Below are positions 10,205-19,989 of a DNA stretch of 64,000 bases, in pieces. How positions within the stretch are numbered: the first letter of the stretch is position 1; each line of letters opens with the position of its first letter. This DNA is from Pleurodeles waltl (lineage: Eukaryota > Chordata > Amphibia > Caudata > Salamandridae): NCBI RefSeq assembly GCF_031143425.1, contig NC_090444.1, positions 1,315,159,324 to 1,315,223,323 of the forward strand, given 5' to 3'. The position numbers were made by a program, and so were the translations under genes. The notes beneath the pieces were generated by a model. It worked only from the letters and a program-made list of their open reading frames with translations, did not search any database and was not told the DNA's origin.

Positions 10205-11388
10205 AAACCCACACAGATGCCAGTGTTGGATGTGTTGAAAAATGCACCAAGAGGGCATTTTAGAGGTATCCCCTGCATTTTAGCCAAACTTCTGGTTGAG
10301 GACTAACCAGTCTGTGCCAGCCTGCCACTTCCAGACGAGTTTCTAACAACATGGGGTGAGAGCCTTTCTGCTCCCTGTGGTCAGAAACAAAGCCTGCACT
10401 GGGTGGAGGTGCTTCCCACCTCCCCCCTGCAAGAACTGTAACACCTGGTGGTAAGCCTCAAAGGCTCAAGCCTCTTGTTACAGCTAGTGGAAATGCCCGC
10501 CCCCCCAGACAAAGCTCCACTTTTAGTGGCAAGTCCAGTGAGAAAATTAGGGAAAACAAGGAGGAGTGACCACTTCAGCTGGGACCACCACTAAGGTGCC
10601 CAGAGCTGAAGTGACTTCCTCCACCTTGGTTTGGAGGACAGGGACCAATAGAGTTAGGTCTGTGTCCCCCTTGCCAAAGGGAGTGGACACCAGAAGGGTG
10701 TAGTCAACCTCAGGGACAGTAGCCATTGGCTACTGCCCTCTGACCCCTGTAATGCCCCTAAATCCAGGATTTAAGGGCTCCCCTGAACCTAGCTTGTCAG
10801 ATTCCTGGCAACCACAACAAGACAACAAGGAGAAAGAAAAAGGAATGCTAAGCTGACCCCAGCAGAGAAGACTGAAGACACCAACTGACTCGACCCCAGC
10901 CCTACAGGCCTCTCTCCAGCTTCTAAAGCCCTGCTACAAAAAGGTAACACATCCTGCAGGACCAGCAACATCTTAAAAGCCTCAAGGGTACTGCCTCCAC
11001 CCCAGAGGACCAAGATCTCCCATGGACAGCAGCCCTGTCCAGAAAAAACTCCAGCAAAGTAATCCAGCACCACCCTGGATCTGTGAGTCCTGCCCACTCT
11101 GCACTCAATGCCCACGGCCCGTGTCCAGGTGGTCCAACCACCTAGAGCTGGTCCCCAGGCAATTCTGACCTAGTGTCCACCCTGGGTTAACCCCTCCAGT
11201 CCAACATGATGACGTCTGCAGCCTAAATCTGGAGGTCCCCCCTGACCGCGAGAGAACCGGACGAAGGTTCTCGATGCCTAAAGGTCCCCCTGCACCTGAG
11301 GCCCCCTGGCCTTGGGGAATCTAACTATCGGCCCAGTAACGTTCAGCATGCGGCCCTCCTATTTGTCCTGCCCGTGGTTTTCCAGAAC
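10205..11388. repeat. Middle piece of the interrupted 2.6-kb repeat
   Basis: Non-coding, C-rich sequence that resumes the host repeat after the L1 insertion and ends with the left copy of the Penelope target duplication (11352-11388). Minus-strand open frames here (10789-11115) have no recognisable motif. Confidence 0.6.
11352..11388 (+). repeat. Penelope target-site duplication, left copy
   Basis: A 37-bp sequence (GGCCCTCCTATTTGTC... TTTTCCAGAAC) that recurs at 16521-16557 with two mismatches. Long, variable duplications are typical of Penelope-like elements. Confidence 0.8.
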
Positions 11389-11803
11389 AGGGGTTGAATC
11401 ATCATTATTAGAATTCTTGAACTATATCAATATAAATGATTTCAATATAAAGATGACATATGAATACAATAAAGATCAAATAAATTTTTTGGATTTGGAA
11501 ATATTTATTGAGAATAACCATGTCCATTCAATCTTATATTGTAAACCTACTGCTTGTAATGCATTATTACATGTAGAAAGCTCTCACCCCAAAACTCAAA
11601 TAAATACTATCCCCTTTGGGGAAATGATTCGGACCAAAAGAAATTGTAGCAAATCAGATCTCTGGGAATTAGAACTAGATAATTTAGAGAATAGATTCAT
11701 TCATAGGGGATATTCAAAACAAATTATAAGGACAGCTAGAATTAAAGTCAATAAATTATCGAGATCATCTCTCCTAATGAATCGAAATAAGAATAAAATC
11801 TAG
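11389..11803 (+). pseudogene. Penelope reverse transcriptase, C-terminal fragment
   Basis: The frame open from 11312 becomes element-derived after 11388. It has INFLDLEIFIENNHVHSILY, KPTACNALLHVESSHP, IPFGEMIRTKRNCS and LENRFIHRGY, the well-known conserved run of the Penelope thumb and linker region. It ends at 11803. The fingers and palm with the catalytic aspartates are absent because of 5' truncation. The open-frame start at 11312 lies in host repeat sequence and has no meaning. Confidence 0.82.
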
Positions 11804-12391
11804 CATCACAGAGATCGATATCTTTTTGTACACCCTACAGCCAGAATAGTCAGGATATTTACAAAATCCTCTCCAAACATTGGAATGTTCTACATACTGA
11901 TGACACTTTGAAACAAATACTACCTTCCAAACCCAAAATGATCCATAAAAAGGGCACTACCATCAGAAATTTAGTCTGTAAGAGTTATTTACCACCAGTT
12001 AGGGAAAAATCAGAAACATGGCTTCCCGCTAAGCCAATTGGTTTTTTCAACTGCAGTAAATGTAACATGTGCAATATAGCTCTACACAGAACTCTCACGT
12101 TCAATTTTAATGGTAGTAAAACATATAAGATTCCGACTTTCATTAATTGCAACACCAAGTTTGTAGTTTACATATTGGTGTGCGATTGTAACAAAATTTG
12201 TGGGAAGTACCATCAGATCTTTAAAGGAGAGGATTCAAGAACATATGCGTGCTTTAAGGAATAATGATTTATCATCACCTATAGTCCGTCATGTTAATAA
12301 GGAACATCCCACGATGGAGATACTAAAAATTAGATTCATGGGTATTAGCCAGACTGTGGCACACCCCAGAGGTGGCAATCGTGAATATTGA
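11804..12391 (+). pseudogene. Penelope GIY-YIG endonuclease domain, frameshifted
   Basis: Family role: nicks target DNA for Penelope integration. Frame 11908-12264 gives the linker with paired cysteines (NCSKCNMCNIAL, typical of the zinc-binding CX2C linker) and KFVVYILVCDCNK, the GIY strand. A frameshift near 12200 moves the reading to the frame ending at 12391, which has VGSTIRSLKERIQEHMRAL. This is the YIG strand with the catalytic arginine helix, followed by SSPIVRHVNKEHP. The tyrosine before VG is a cysteine. Two pieces out of frame make it inactive. Confidence 0.82.
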
Positions 12392-13811
12392 ACTCAGAAG
12401 AAATGAGGTAAAGTGGATAATCAGACTTAAGAGCATAGAACTGGGTATGAATTTGGATCATGAAATGCACTATTTTCTATAATTTTATATAAGCACAATA
12501 TCATGATCTTTTGTTATATGTTCAAAAGTATGTTTTATAATATGGACTAAATTACTGCGATAATGATAAACATGTATTGTTTTCACAATACTACCATTTT
12601 ATAAACTAATGTATTTAACCATACATAAGCACAGTATGATTCTTCCATGGTCTCTGCTCTCTTATTGCACTTCCTCTCTTTTTCTTCTTATAATTTTCCA
12701 CACTGATATATGGAATAAAAGTCTTCATTATGGATATACAGTCTCCAATATTAGTGTATTGGATGATATTTGATCGATTATTAATAGATAATGGATCACT
12801 AATTAGATATTTATGTTTCACATTATGCCTTAGACATCTTCTGACATTAGTGGCCTTTTTCCTTCTCTTTAAGTTTGGTTTTGCATGACTGTAATTAGAA
12901 TAACGATCCCCTTTTTAAAATGGCCGCCGTATTTGGGAACTAATACATATAGGCATCTTTGCATTGGTAGCTACAGCCGCTTATGTTCTGTGATTATTCA
13001 GGTTTACTATAGAAAAGCTGCATTGTATGGATATTGATTCAACAAACATTTGGAGACGGAGAGGTTATATGCAAATTTTCTGATTGTTGGTCATTATTGC
13101 CTTCGTTAGTGGCGAGATGAAGGATTAATTCAATACTGCTGTTATGCTTGGGCGGACTTTCTAGACAAGTTTATAAACAGATTAGAATCATTTTTCGTGA
13201 ACTGGGTAGATGTTGCTAATGAAGACAAATCGGCTGTGGGTATGCCTATTATATGTAATTGATCGTTTAAAGATGGCACCCATAGATAAATACGATGTCT
13301 AACGACGTGCTTGCACATACACGTGAGATCGCGCCCTCCTTTTTCCATTTCTATTCTCTATGTGAGGACGCTGTGTGCTAGTTACGAGCTGATTGACGCT
13401 GAACATGGATGCCGTCAGTTCTCTGTGACACTCTGCAGTTCATTAAGGTAATTGGATGCAATATCTTTTATTCAGTGTTTCAAGGTGCTATTAAGTACAT
13501 TGCACAAAGGCTAATGTAACATTTGGAGGTCTGATATGGAGTTAACTTATCTGGTTGTTTTTTTAAAATAAATTTTGGATTATGATTTCTTTACTATAAT
13601 TGGTAGAAGAGGGGACTAAATAACGAGTGTCAATTATATGGTCTGAGGACGAACACACAGTTATATAGGGTCCTCGATGGTATGATGCTATGATTATATT
13701 TACTAATAATGTGGTTCCCACTTGGTTTATTTCAGATGTGTCTCGTGTTAGATGTTTGAGGATTATTGGGTGATGTGAATTTTTCCTTACAACTGTGAAT
13801 TTTGGCGTATA
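12392..13811 (+). other. Penelope 3' region, non-coding
   Basis: AT-rich sequence continuing the Penelope copy up to the Tc1 insertion. No open frame with recognisable content. It probably belongs to the long 3' part that holds the ribozyme. Confidence 0.5.
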
Positions 13812-14023
13812 CAGGGAGTGCTGAATTATTAGGCAAGTTGTATTTTTGAGGATTAATTTTATTATTGAACAACAACCATGTTCTCAATGAACCCAGAAAA
13901 CTCATTAATATCAAAGCTGAATATTTTTGGAAGTAGTTTTTAGTTTGTTTTTAGTTTTTGCTATGTTAGGGGGATATCTGTGTGTGCAGGTGACTATTAC
14001 TGTGCATAATTATTAGGCAACTT
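13812..14023 (+). repeat. Tc1 left inverted terminal repeat region with two direct repeats
   Basis: Outer repeat CAGGGAGTGCTGAATTATTA... at 13812-13836 and inner repeat GTGCATAATTATTAGGCAAC at 14002-14021 share the core AATTATTAGGCAA. Confidence 0.88.
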
Positions 14024-14138
14024 AACAAAAAAAAATATATACCCATTTCAATTATTTATTATTACCAGTGAAACCAATATAACATCTCAACATTCACAAA
14101 TATACATTTCTGACATTCAAAAACAAAACAAAAACAAA

Positions 14139-15155
14139 TCAGTGACCAATATAGCCACCTTTCTTTGCAAGGACACTCAAAAGCCTGCCATCCATGGATT
14201 CTGTCAGTGTTTTGATCTGTTCACCATCAACATTGCGTGCAGCAGCAACCACAGCCTCCCAGACACTGTTCAGAGAGGTGTACTGTTTTCCCTCCTTGTA
14301 AATCTCACATTTGATGATGGACCACAGGTTCTCAATGGGGTTCAGATCAGGTGAACAAGGAGGCCATGTTATTAGATTTCCTTCTTTTATACCCTTTCTT
14401 GCCAGCCACGCTGTGGAGTACTTGGACGCGTGTGATGGAGCATTGTCCTGCATGAAAATCATGTTTTTCTTGAAGGATGCAGACTTCTTCCTGTACCACT
14501 GCTTGAAGAAGGTGTCTTCCAGGAACTGGCAGTAGGACTGGGAGTTGAGCTTGACTCCATCCTCAACCCGAAAAGGCCCCACAAGCTCATCTTTGATGAT
14601 ACCAGCCCAAACCAGTACTCCACCTCCACCTTGCTGGCGTCTGAGTCGGACTGGAGCTCTCTGCCCTTTACCAATCCAGCCACGGGCCCATCCATCTGAC
14701 CCATCAAGACTCACTCTCATTTCATCAGTCCATAAAACCTTAGAAAAATCAGTCTTGAGATATTTCTTGGCCCAGTCTTGACGTTTCAGCTTGTGTGTCT
14801 TGTTCAGTGGTGGTCGTCTTTCAGCCTTTCTTACCTTGGCCATGTCTCTGAGTATTGCACACCTTGTGCTTTTGGGCACTCCAGTGATGTTGCAGCTCTG
14901 AAATATGGCCAAACTGGTGGCAAGTGGCATCGTGGCAGCTGCATGCTTGACTTTTCTCAGTTCATGGGCAGTTATTTTGCGCCTTGGTTTTTCCACACGC
15001 TTCTTGCGACCCTGTTGACTATTTTGAATGAAACGCTTGATTGTTCGATGATCACGCTTCAGAAGCTTTGCAATTTTAAGAGTGCTGCATCCCTCTGCAA
15101 GATATCTCACTATTTTTTACTTTTCTGAGCCTGTCAAGTCCTTCTTTTGACCCAT
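14139..15155 (-). pseudogene. Tc1/mariner transposase with one early nonsense codon
   Basis: Cuts and pastes its own element. The natural ATG is at 15155-15153. It is followed by 12 codons and then a TAA at 15119-15117 (codon 13). After it the frame is open for 326 codons to 14139. The N-terminal helix-turn-helix region shows STLKIAKLLKRDHRTIKRFI and a second basic part HELRKVKHAA. The catalytic core has VLWTDEM (first Asp), FMQDNAPSH (second Asp) and SPDLNPIENLW (Glu), with 37 residues between the last two acidic residues. All catalytic residues are present. Length of 338 residues is normal for the family. A GTG immediately downstream of the stop (15110) could open the remaining frame, but initiation there is unlikely. 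Confidence 0.9.
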
Positions 15156-15171
15156 TTTGCCAAAAGAAAGG

Positions 15172-15373
15172 AAGTTGCCTAATAATTATGCACACCTGAT
15201 ATAGGGTGTTGATGTCATTAGACCACACCCCTTCTCATTACAGAGATGCACATCACCTAATATGCTTAATTGGTAGTAGGCTTTCGAGCCTATACAGCTT
15301 GGAGTTAGACAACATGCATAAAGAGGATGATGTGGTCAAAATACTCATTTGCCTAATAATTCTGCACTCCCTG
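15172..15373 (-). repeat. Tc1 right inverted terminal repeat region with two direct repeats
   Basis: Mirror of the left end: inner core at 15172-15193 and outer core at 15349-15373, the latter ending CACTCCCTG next to the TA duplication. Confidence 0.88.
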
Positions 15374-15375
15374 TA

Positions 15376-15930
15376 TATGAAAAATACCTACCATACATAA
15401 AATTCTACATATACAGGTTTGTGGTAATTATGAACTAAATACTTTGCAGTATCCCAACTTCTCAGCACTCTATGACAGTTTAACTTCTTTTTGTATACCC
15501 TTAGTGACTTTTTAGAATCTCATGGATTATACTATCTTTAAGGATGTACGAATATTATCTTTAATTCATGTCGGTGTGGAACTCTGTTACTCATGAAATC
15601 GCTTTCCTGTTCACACTTTCAATATACGGCATTGTTCACGTTATCTTTTTTTCTAGATCCTTCATCCCTCTTTTATACATTTTTCTTGGTCACTATTTTT
15701 ATTTCATTTGGTACATTAGGTTGGAGGTTTTGTTTGGATTGGAGATCACATATAATGTGGTGATGGTTATGGTTATGGTGTGTGGCCTGTCTTTTTAAAC
15801 AGCTCTCGATTGTTGCTAACTTGACACCTGTATTGTCACTTATGGTGTCAATATATTGAGAGGATGTAATTTTTATAATGTTTGGTGATTTGGAATTATA
15901 TTGTTTGTAAGAATATTTTTATTGTTGTTT
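15376..15930 (+). other. Penelope 3' region, continued after Tc1
   Basis: AT-rich, no coding signal. It contains a GGTGATGGTTATGGTTATGG stretch near 15758 and leads into the ribozyme remnant. Confidence 0.45.
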
Positions 15931-15981
15931 AATCAGCCTTGATAAAGTCCGTAACAGGACGCAACACGTGTCAGCTGAATT
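15931..15981 (+). ncRNA. Degenerate hammerhead ribozyme of the Penelope element
   Basis: Stem I strands AATCAGC (15931-15937) and GCTGAATT (15974-15981) pair with one bulge. The core reads TTGATAA at 15939-15945 where CTGATGA is required. Stem II is GTCC/GGAC around GTAACA (15947-15960). The second core reads GCAAC where GAAAC is required. Stem III is the palindrome ACACGTGT (15964-15971), with the cleavage-site C at 15972. Known: Penelope-like elements carry hammerheads in their pseudo-LTRs. Core changes should abolish cleavage. Confidence 0.72.
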
Positions 15982-16520
15982 CTACAAATACAAGCAAGAC
16001 TGTTCTTGGATGGATCTATTTGGAAACCAATGGTTTTTTCTTTGTTTGAATTGTGTGTATATACGTGTATCAGTATGGTAATGGCCCAATTGTTGAGTCA
16101 TTTGTTCAAACAGGTTGGTTTTTATACCAACAGATTTCAAAGTTGTTGAATTATGGTCATCATGGGATGTATTTTGAAATGTAAATATTTATGTTAATTA
16201 AATACATTTTATGTATACTTGCCACATACTAGTTATATCATCTGCTTATTTTTCTATTTTCATTTCATATTTGATTATTTGTAAAATTTGTTATTGATTG
16301 TAGACTCTTATATCCGTCATACTAGATAAGTCAAGTACTTTCATATTTGTGCGCTCCACAAGTTGTTTTTGTATGGTTGTATTACCTGGTATAGGTTTAT
16401 TCCTATCCCAGTATACGTATTTTAGCAACAGAGACGTTTATCAGTGTATGAGCACCTTTGTTATACTTATTATAAAGTACAGGAAGGTGCTGCCATTGTA
16501 GGGTCGTTGTTGCCATATTT
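15982..16520 (+). other. Penelope 3' end, non-coding
   Basis: AT-rich DNA between the ribozyme remnant and the right target duplication. Nothing further recognised. Confidence 0.5.
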
Positions 16521-16557
16521 GGCCCTCCTATTTGTCCTGCCTCTGGTTTTCCAGAAC
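16521..16557 (+). repeat. Penelope target-site duplication, right copy
   Basis: Second copy of the 37-bp repeat at 11352-11388, with two mismatches. After it the host repeat resumes. Confidence 0.8.
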
Positions 16558-17373
16558 TGACACCCTGGATCTAGCCTTCAGCATCTTTGTGAACCCCGGG
16601 CTCCCCCTATTGAAAAGCATTGGGAGCCTGACGCTGTGTTTGCACACTGAACCCAGCCACCTCTGTACCGCTGAGGGTGTGTTTGGTGCCTACCTGTGCC
16701 CCCCCACTGTTCACCTAAACCCCCCAGGTCTACGCTCCGAAGACGTGGGTACTTACCTGCAAGCAGGGCTAATTCCGAGTGCCTCTGGCTTCATAGGAGC
16801 CCATTTTAAATCTACCACAACTTTGACCTCTGCACCCGGCTGGCCTAGTGTTGCTGATGGTTGGTGTTTGGGGTTCACTTGAACTCCAACCTGTGGACAG
16901 CCTAACCCCCGGAGATTGGAACTGTAAGTCTTGAGCCTCAAAACTGTACTAACATTTCTTCCCCCAGAACTGTTTCTAAAAATTGCTGTGTCAACTTTTA
17001 AAACAGATACTTGTTATTTTCTTGAAAACCAAATTGAAACAAAGTGGTATTGATACATTTGTTGGATACTTACTTGCAAATGTACTTATCTGCAACTTGA
17101 ATCGTGTGGTTCTAGAAATAAAGTAATAAAATATATTTTTGCTGCATAAAAACAATTGGCCTGGAGTTAGTCATTGAATGTGTGCTTCATTTATTGCCTG
17201 TGCGTGTACAACAAATGCTTTGCACTACCCTCTGATAAGCCTAACTGCTTGACCACACTACCACAAAACATTAGTATTATCTACTTTGGCCTCTGTTAAG
17301 CCTCTCAGGATCCCCGGGACTCTGCACACTATATCTCATTTTGATATAGTATATACAGAGGCAGCTTCCTACA
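16558..17373. repeat. Right piece of the interrupted 2.6-kb repeat
   Basis: Non-coding, ending in CTATATCTCATTTTGATATAGTATA... TTCCTACA. The ATATAGT-type inverted repeat near 17330-17352 would form a small hairpin close to the terminus. Confidence 0.55.
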
Positions 17374-18403
17374 GTTAGCAAAAAGCAAATGTTTTTTTTG
17401 CCTCCATGCTGTAATTATTTAAAAGGTAGTTTCAGAGATTTCAAGTGTTCACTTCTACCGAATGAATTACGTTTGTAATTTTTTTTTTTATTCCTCGATC
17501 CTACAACATAGACATTGGGGATAAGCATATCATGCCGAGGTTAGGGAAGCAGCAATGGTTCAGTACTAGACGAAAGCAGGAGTTGGTGACCTGCAGCAAG
17601 GACTGAGATCCAGAGTAGGGTGGACTCTCCTCCCCAGCTGCCACCTGCCCCTTCCCCACCTCGACCTATGCCAGATCTGCCTATATTTCACCCTCACAAA
17701 CTCCATGGAGTATGCAGTCTTAATGTTCCTAAAACCACAGTGATGGATGTTCTTTTCACACTGTTTAAAGAGTCACAGAGAAGCATCATGACTACAAAAC
17801 ACTTGCATAACAAACATAGGGATTACCATTGGTATTGGGGTTAGAGGGGCAGATCTGGACATTACAATGGCCACTTAAGCCAGTCTGGGAAGCAAGTGTC
17901 ACTGCCTGCACCATCTGCCCCCAGTCATCACTAGATCTCTGCCTCCATCATTTATCCTGTGCCACGACCAGACTCTGACTATTACCAGAGTCCTGCACAG
18001 GGTTAAAAAATATGTGGTGTTTAAAGAAATCAAAAAGGGTCAGCTTCATGGGCACATTACACTTTGTCACCTGACCCCGTAGGTCCACGTGCTGTGCCCG
18101 TCCTCAACCCCGTCACTCTCTGCCCCTGGAAATACATGTGACTCAGGCTGATGCATGCCTCCATATCATCTGCATTATTTGGGATTGGGATTAGGGCATG
18201 TCTACTGTGCTTCAAAAGGCACTAACCAGGTGGATGTCACTCGCCACAGCGCAGGTGTGATGCTATTGGGGGAGCAGGAATAAAGTGGGGACAAATTGTC
18301 TTTTAGCTTGATAAACATCCTCAGCCAATTAACAAAATAAACGACAGAGGGGGCTAGAGTGAAACACTCACATTGAGGATTCCAGGATTACCTTTTGTGG
18401 AGG
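17374..18403. other. No gene or repeat recognised
   Basis: About 1 kb without terminal repeats, long open frames or motifs I can name. A short proline-rich open frame at 17620 is not supported by anything else. Confidence 0.4.
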
Positions 18404-18411
18404 GTTCTTGC

Positions 18412-18774
18412 CAGTGCTTAATTTGTAAAAGAATAAGTGCTGGTGTCCAAAGTTCTGTTCTTAAGTTCACGGCTGGCACTTTGGAAAGTCAGGCTTCCGA
18501 GAACCAATGCTGCATAGTCTTGATTCCAATTTATTCCTCTTTGATCCTTCTCCAGACTCCCTCTCTGTCTCTTTATCTCACTCTTGCAGGCTTTTTTCAT
18601 CCCTGCTTTCTCCATTTGTAACTGTTTTCTGTCTTTCTCTCCCCCGTTCTTGTTGCTTTTTTCTTTTTTCTGTCTTGCTCTGGATCAAAAGCTTCTTGAA
18701 AAAAATAAGTGCTGGTCCCCAAAAATAAGTGCCAGTGGTCTCCACCTGCATCCACGGGCTCAAATCAAGCACTA
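18412..18774. mobile_element. hAT-type MITE with 8-bp duplication
   Basis: 363 bp beginning CAGTGCTTAATTTG and ending CAAATCAAGCACTA, an inverted terminal repeat of about 14 bp. It is flanked by a perfect 8-bp duplication GTTCTTGC (18404-18411 and 18775-18782). Terminal CAGTG and 8-bp duplications are diagnostic of hAT transposons. It has no coding capacity; the interior is pyrimidine-rich. A second, truncated copy lies at 34937-35160. Confidence 0.88.
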
Positions 18775-19002
18775 GTTCTTGCCAACAGGATAATCCTATT
18801 GGGCGGGTGGGCCGAATTCACCTTGAGGAAGAGAAGGTGTGAGGTTAAATTTAACCTCTCGGGTGCCTTGGACGAGGTCACCTCATCCTACACCCGGGAA
18901 CTGGGGGGAGCGCTAGCGCTCCCCCTGAGCTCCCCACCCACCCCCCCAAGGCAGGGATGGAAGGGGAAGCCCTTCCCCTTCCACCCCGACCCCCCCACCT
19001 CC

Positions 19003-19044
19003 CCTGTGACGTCAGCGCGCAATCGCACGCTGATTTGTCACAGG
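19003..19044. repeat. Terminal-block hairpin 3 of copy A
   Basis: CCTGTGACGTCAGCG pairs with CGCTGATTTGTCACAGG around an AT/GC loop. It corresponds in position to 39851-39890 (copy C) and 48271-48310 (copy D), with partly different arm sequence. Confidence 0.75.
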
Positions 19045-19114
19045 GCCTCCTCCCATCGCGCTGGAAGCTCAGCTTCCATTGTGATCGACTCTTTTGATCA
19101 CGTGGGGGAGGCCC

Positions 19115-19212
19115 AGAGAGGCTTCAAAGGGAAGGAAATGTATTTCCTTCCCTTTGAAGTCTCTCTGAGCGTTTCAAAAGCCGGATTGCTTGCAATCTGG
19201 CTTTTGAAACGC
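19115..19212. repeat. Terminal-block hairpins 1 and 2 of copy A
   Basis: Hairpin 1 (19115-19166): CTTCAAAGGGAAGGAAAT with its complement. Hairpin 2 (19169-19212): GCGTTTCAAAAGCC... with GGCTTTTGAAACGC, with two mismatched pairs. Equivalent hairpins in C and D have unrelated arm sequences. Confidence 0.8.
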
Positions 19213-19989
19213 CCACTAGACACCAGGGATTTTTTTGTGTGGTTGAAATTGCCATTAAGGAGTGACCCCTTGGGCAAGGGTCGCTCCAAATGGGGGGCAC
19301 CTTTTTGGAAGGCCTTTTCTGGGCCCCCTGGGGGCTGATCTGCCTATTATTAGGCCGATCTGCCCCCAGGGGGGGCAGAAACCTCTAGGCACCAGGGATC
19401 AATTATTTTTTTTTTTTTTTTTTTGAGGTGGGGAGCGACCCCTTAGGCAAGGGTCGCTCCCCCAGGGGACAAATTATATTTATGCCATTTCTGTCCCCCT
19501 TGGGGGCAAATTGGCCTATTTTGATGAGGCCAATCTGCACCCAAGGGGGACAGAAACCACTAGACACCAGGGAGTTTGTTTTTTAACGTGAATTTCATGC
19601 AAGGGGAGCGAACCCTTAGGCAAGGGTCGCTCCCATTGAGGGAAACTTTATTTTAGGCCATTTCTGCCTATTTTGATGAGGCCGATCTGCCCCCCAAACC
19701 ACTAGGCACCGGGGATTTTTTTTATTTTTTTGTTTTACAGATGGTGACAAGGGTCACTCCCCTGGAGGGGAAAATTGTATTTAGGCCATTTCTGCCCCCT
19801 TTGGGGGCAGATCGGGACGATTTTTGCCACCCCAATCTGCCCCCAAGGGGGGCAGAAGCTACTAGGCACCGGGGATTTTTTTTTTGCGCCAATGTCACAC
19901 AGGGGGAGCGACCCCGTAGGCAAGGGTCGCTCCCAGGGGTGGGGGTTGAGGGAGTGGGCAAATTTATTTTAGGCCATTTCTGCCCCCCC
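19213..19989 (+). repeat. GC-rich palindromic repeat array (TR2), copy A
   Basis: Five units of 140-175 bp. Each has CTAGACACCAGGGA, a GGAGCGACCC...GGGTCGCTCC hairpin, and facing blocks GGGGGCAGAT...ATCTGCCCCC. The same unit type is in B, C and D. Confidence 0.8.

Larger units (their letters stand above)
13812..15373 (-). mobile_element. Tc1/mariner transposon, DD37E type, near-intact
   Basis: A 1562-bp element flanked by TA duplications (13810-13811 and 15374-15375). The 25-bp outer ends (13812-13836 and 15349-15373) are inverted copies with one mismatch. Inner copies of the same core (14002-14023 and 15172-15193) give an IR/DR arrangement with two transposase-binding-like repeats at each end. 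The single gene is on the minus strand. Transposase spacing is DD37E, as in the TRT group reported from vertebrates. It sits inside the Penelope copy and is one of the best-preserved elements in the window. Confidence 0.93.
11389..16520 (+). mobile_element. Penelope-like element, 5'-truncated, with GIY-YIG and hammerhead remnant
   Basis: A 5.1-kb insertion (including a 1.56-kb Tc1 element) flanked by a 37-bp direct repeat. It carries the C-terminal part of a Penelope reverse transcriptase, then a GIY-YIG endonuclease, then a long AT-rich 3' region containing a degenerate hammerhead ribozyme on the same strand. That domain combination is specific to Penelope-like elements. The start of the reverse transcriptase, including its catalytic part, is missing, as in most genomic copies, which are 5'-truncated. 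Confidence 0.85.
2753..17373. repeat. Interrupted 2.6-kb non-coding repeat hosting L1 and Penelope insertions
   Basis: The left piece begins TGTAGGAA (2753) and the right piece ends TTCCTACA (17373), an inverted pair of LTR-like TG...CA type. Removing the L1 with one copy of its duplication (3354-10204) and the Penelope element with one copy of its duplication (11389-16557) leaves about 2.6 kb of continuous sequence. The pieces are 2753-3353, 10205-11388 and 16558-17373. The joins are supported by the target duplications. I recognise this as a common urodele repeat from general familiarity; its class is unclear. No protein is encoded and no flanking duplication is convincing. Confidence 0.6.

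Noticed and set aside
14142..15128. Plus-strand open frames within the Tc1 element
   Set aside because: Shadows of the minus-strand transposase gene.
2753..17373. True LTR retrotransposon identity for the 2.6-kb host repeat
   Set aside because: It has TG...CA ends but no internal LTR pair, primer site, coding remnant or clear flanking duplication.
17620..17844. Host exon from a proline-rich open frame
   Set aside because: No splice-site pattern, domain or neighbouring exon; composition explains the frame.
19081..19338. Coding exon in the hairpin block of copy A (209-codon frame from 18709)
   Set aside because: The frame crosses a MITE, a TTAA border and hairpins, and is not open in copies C or D.
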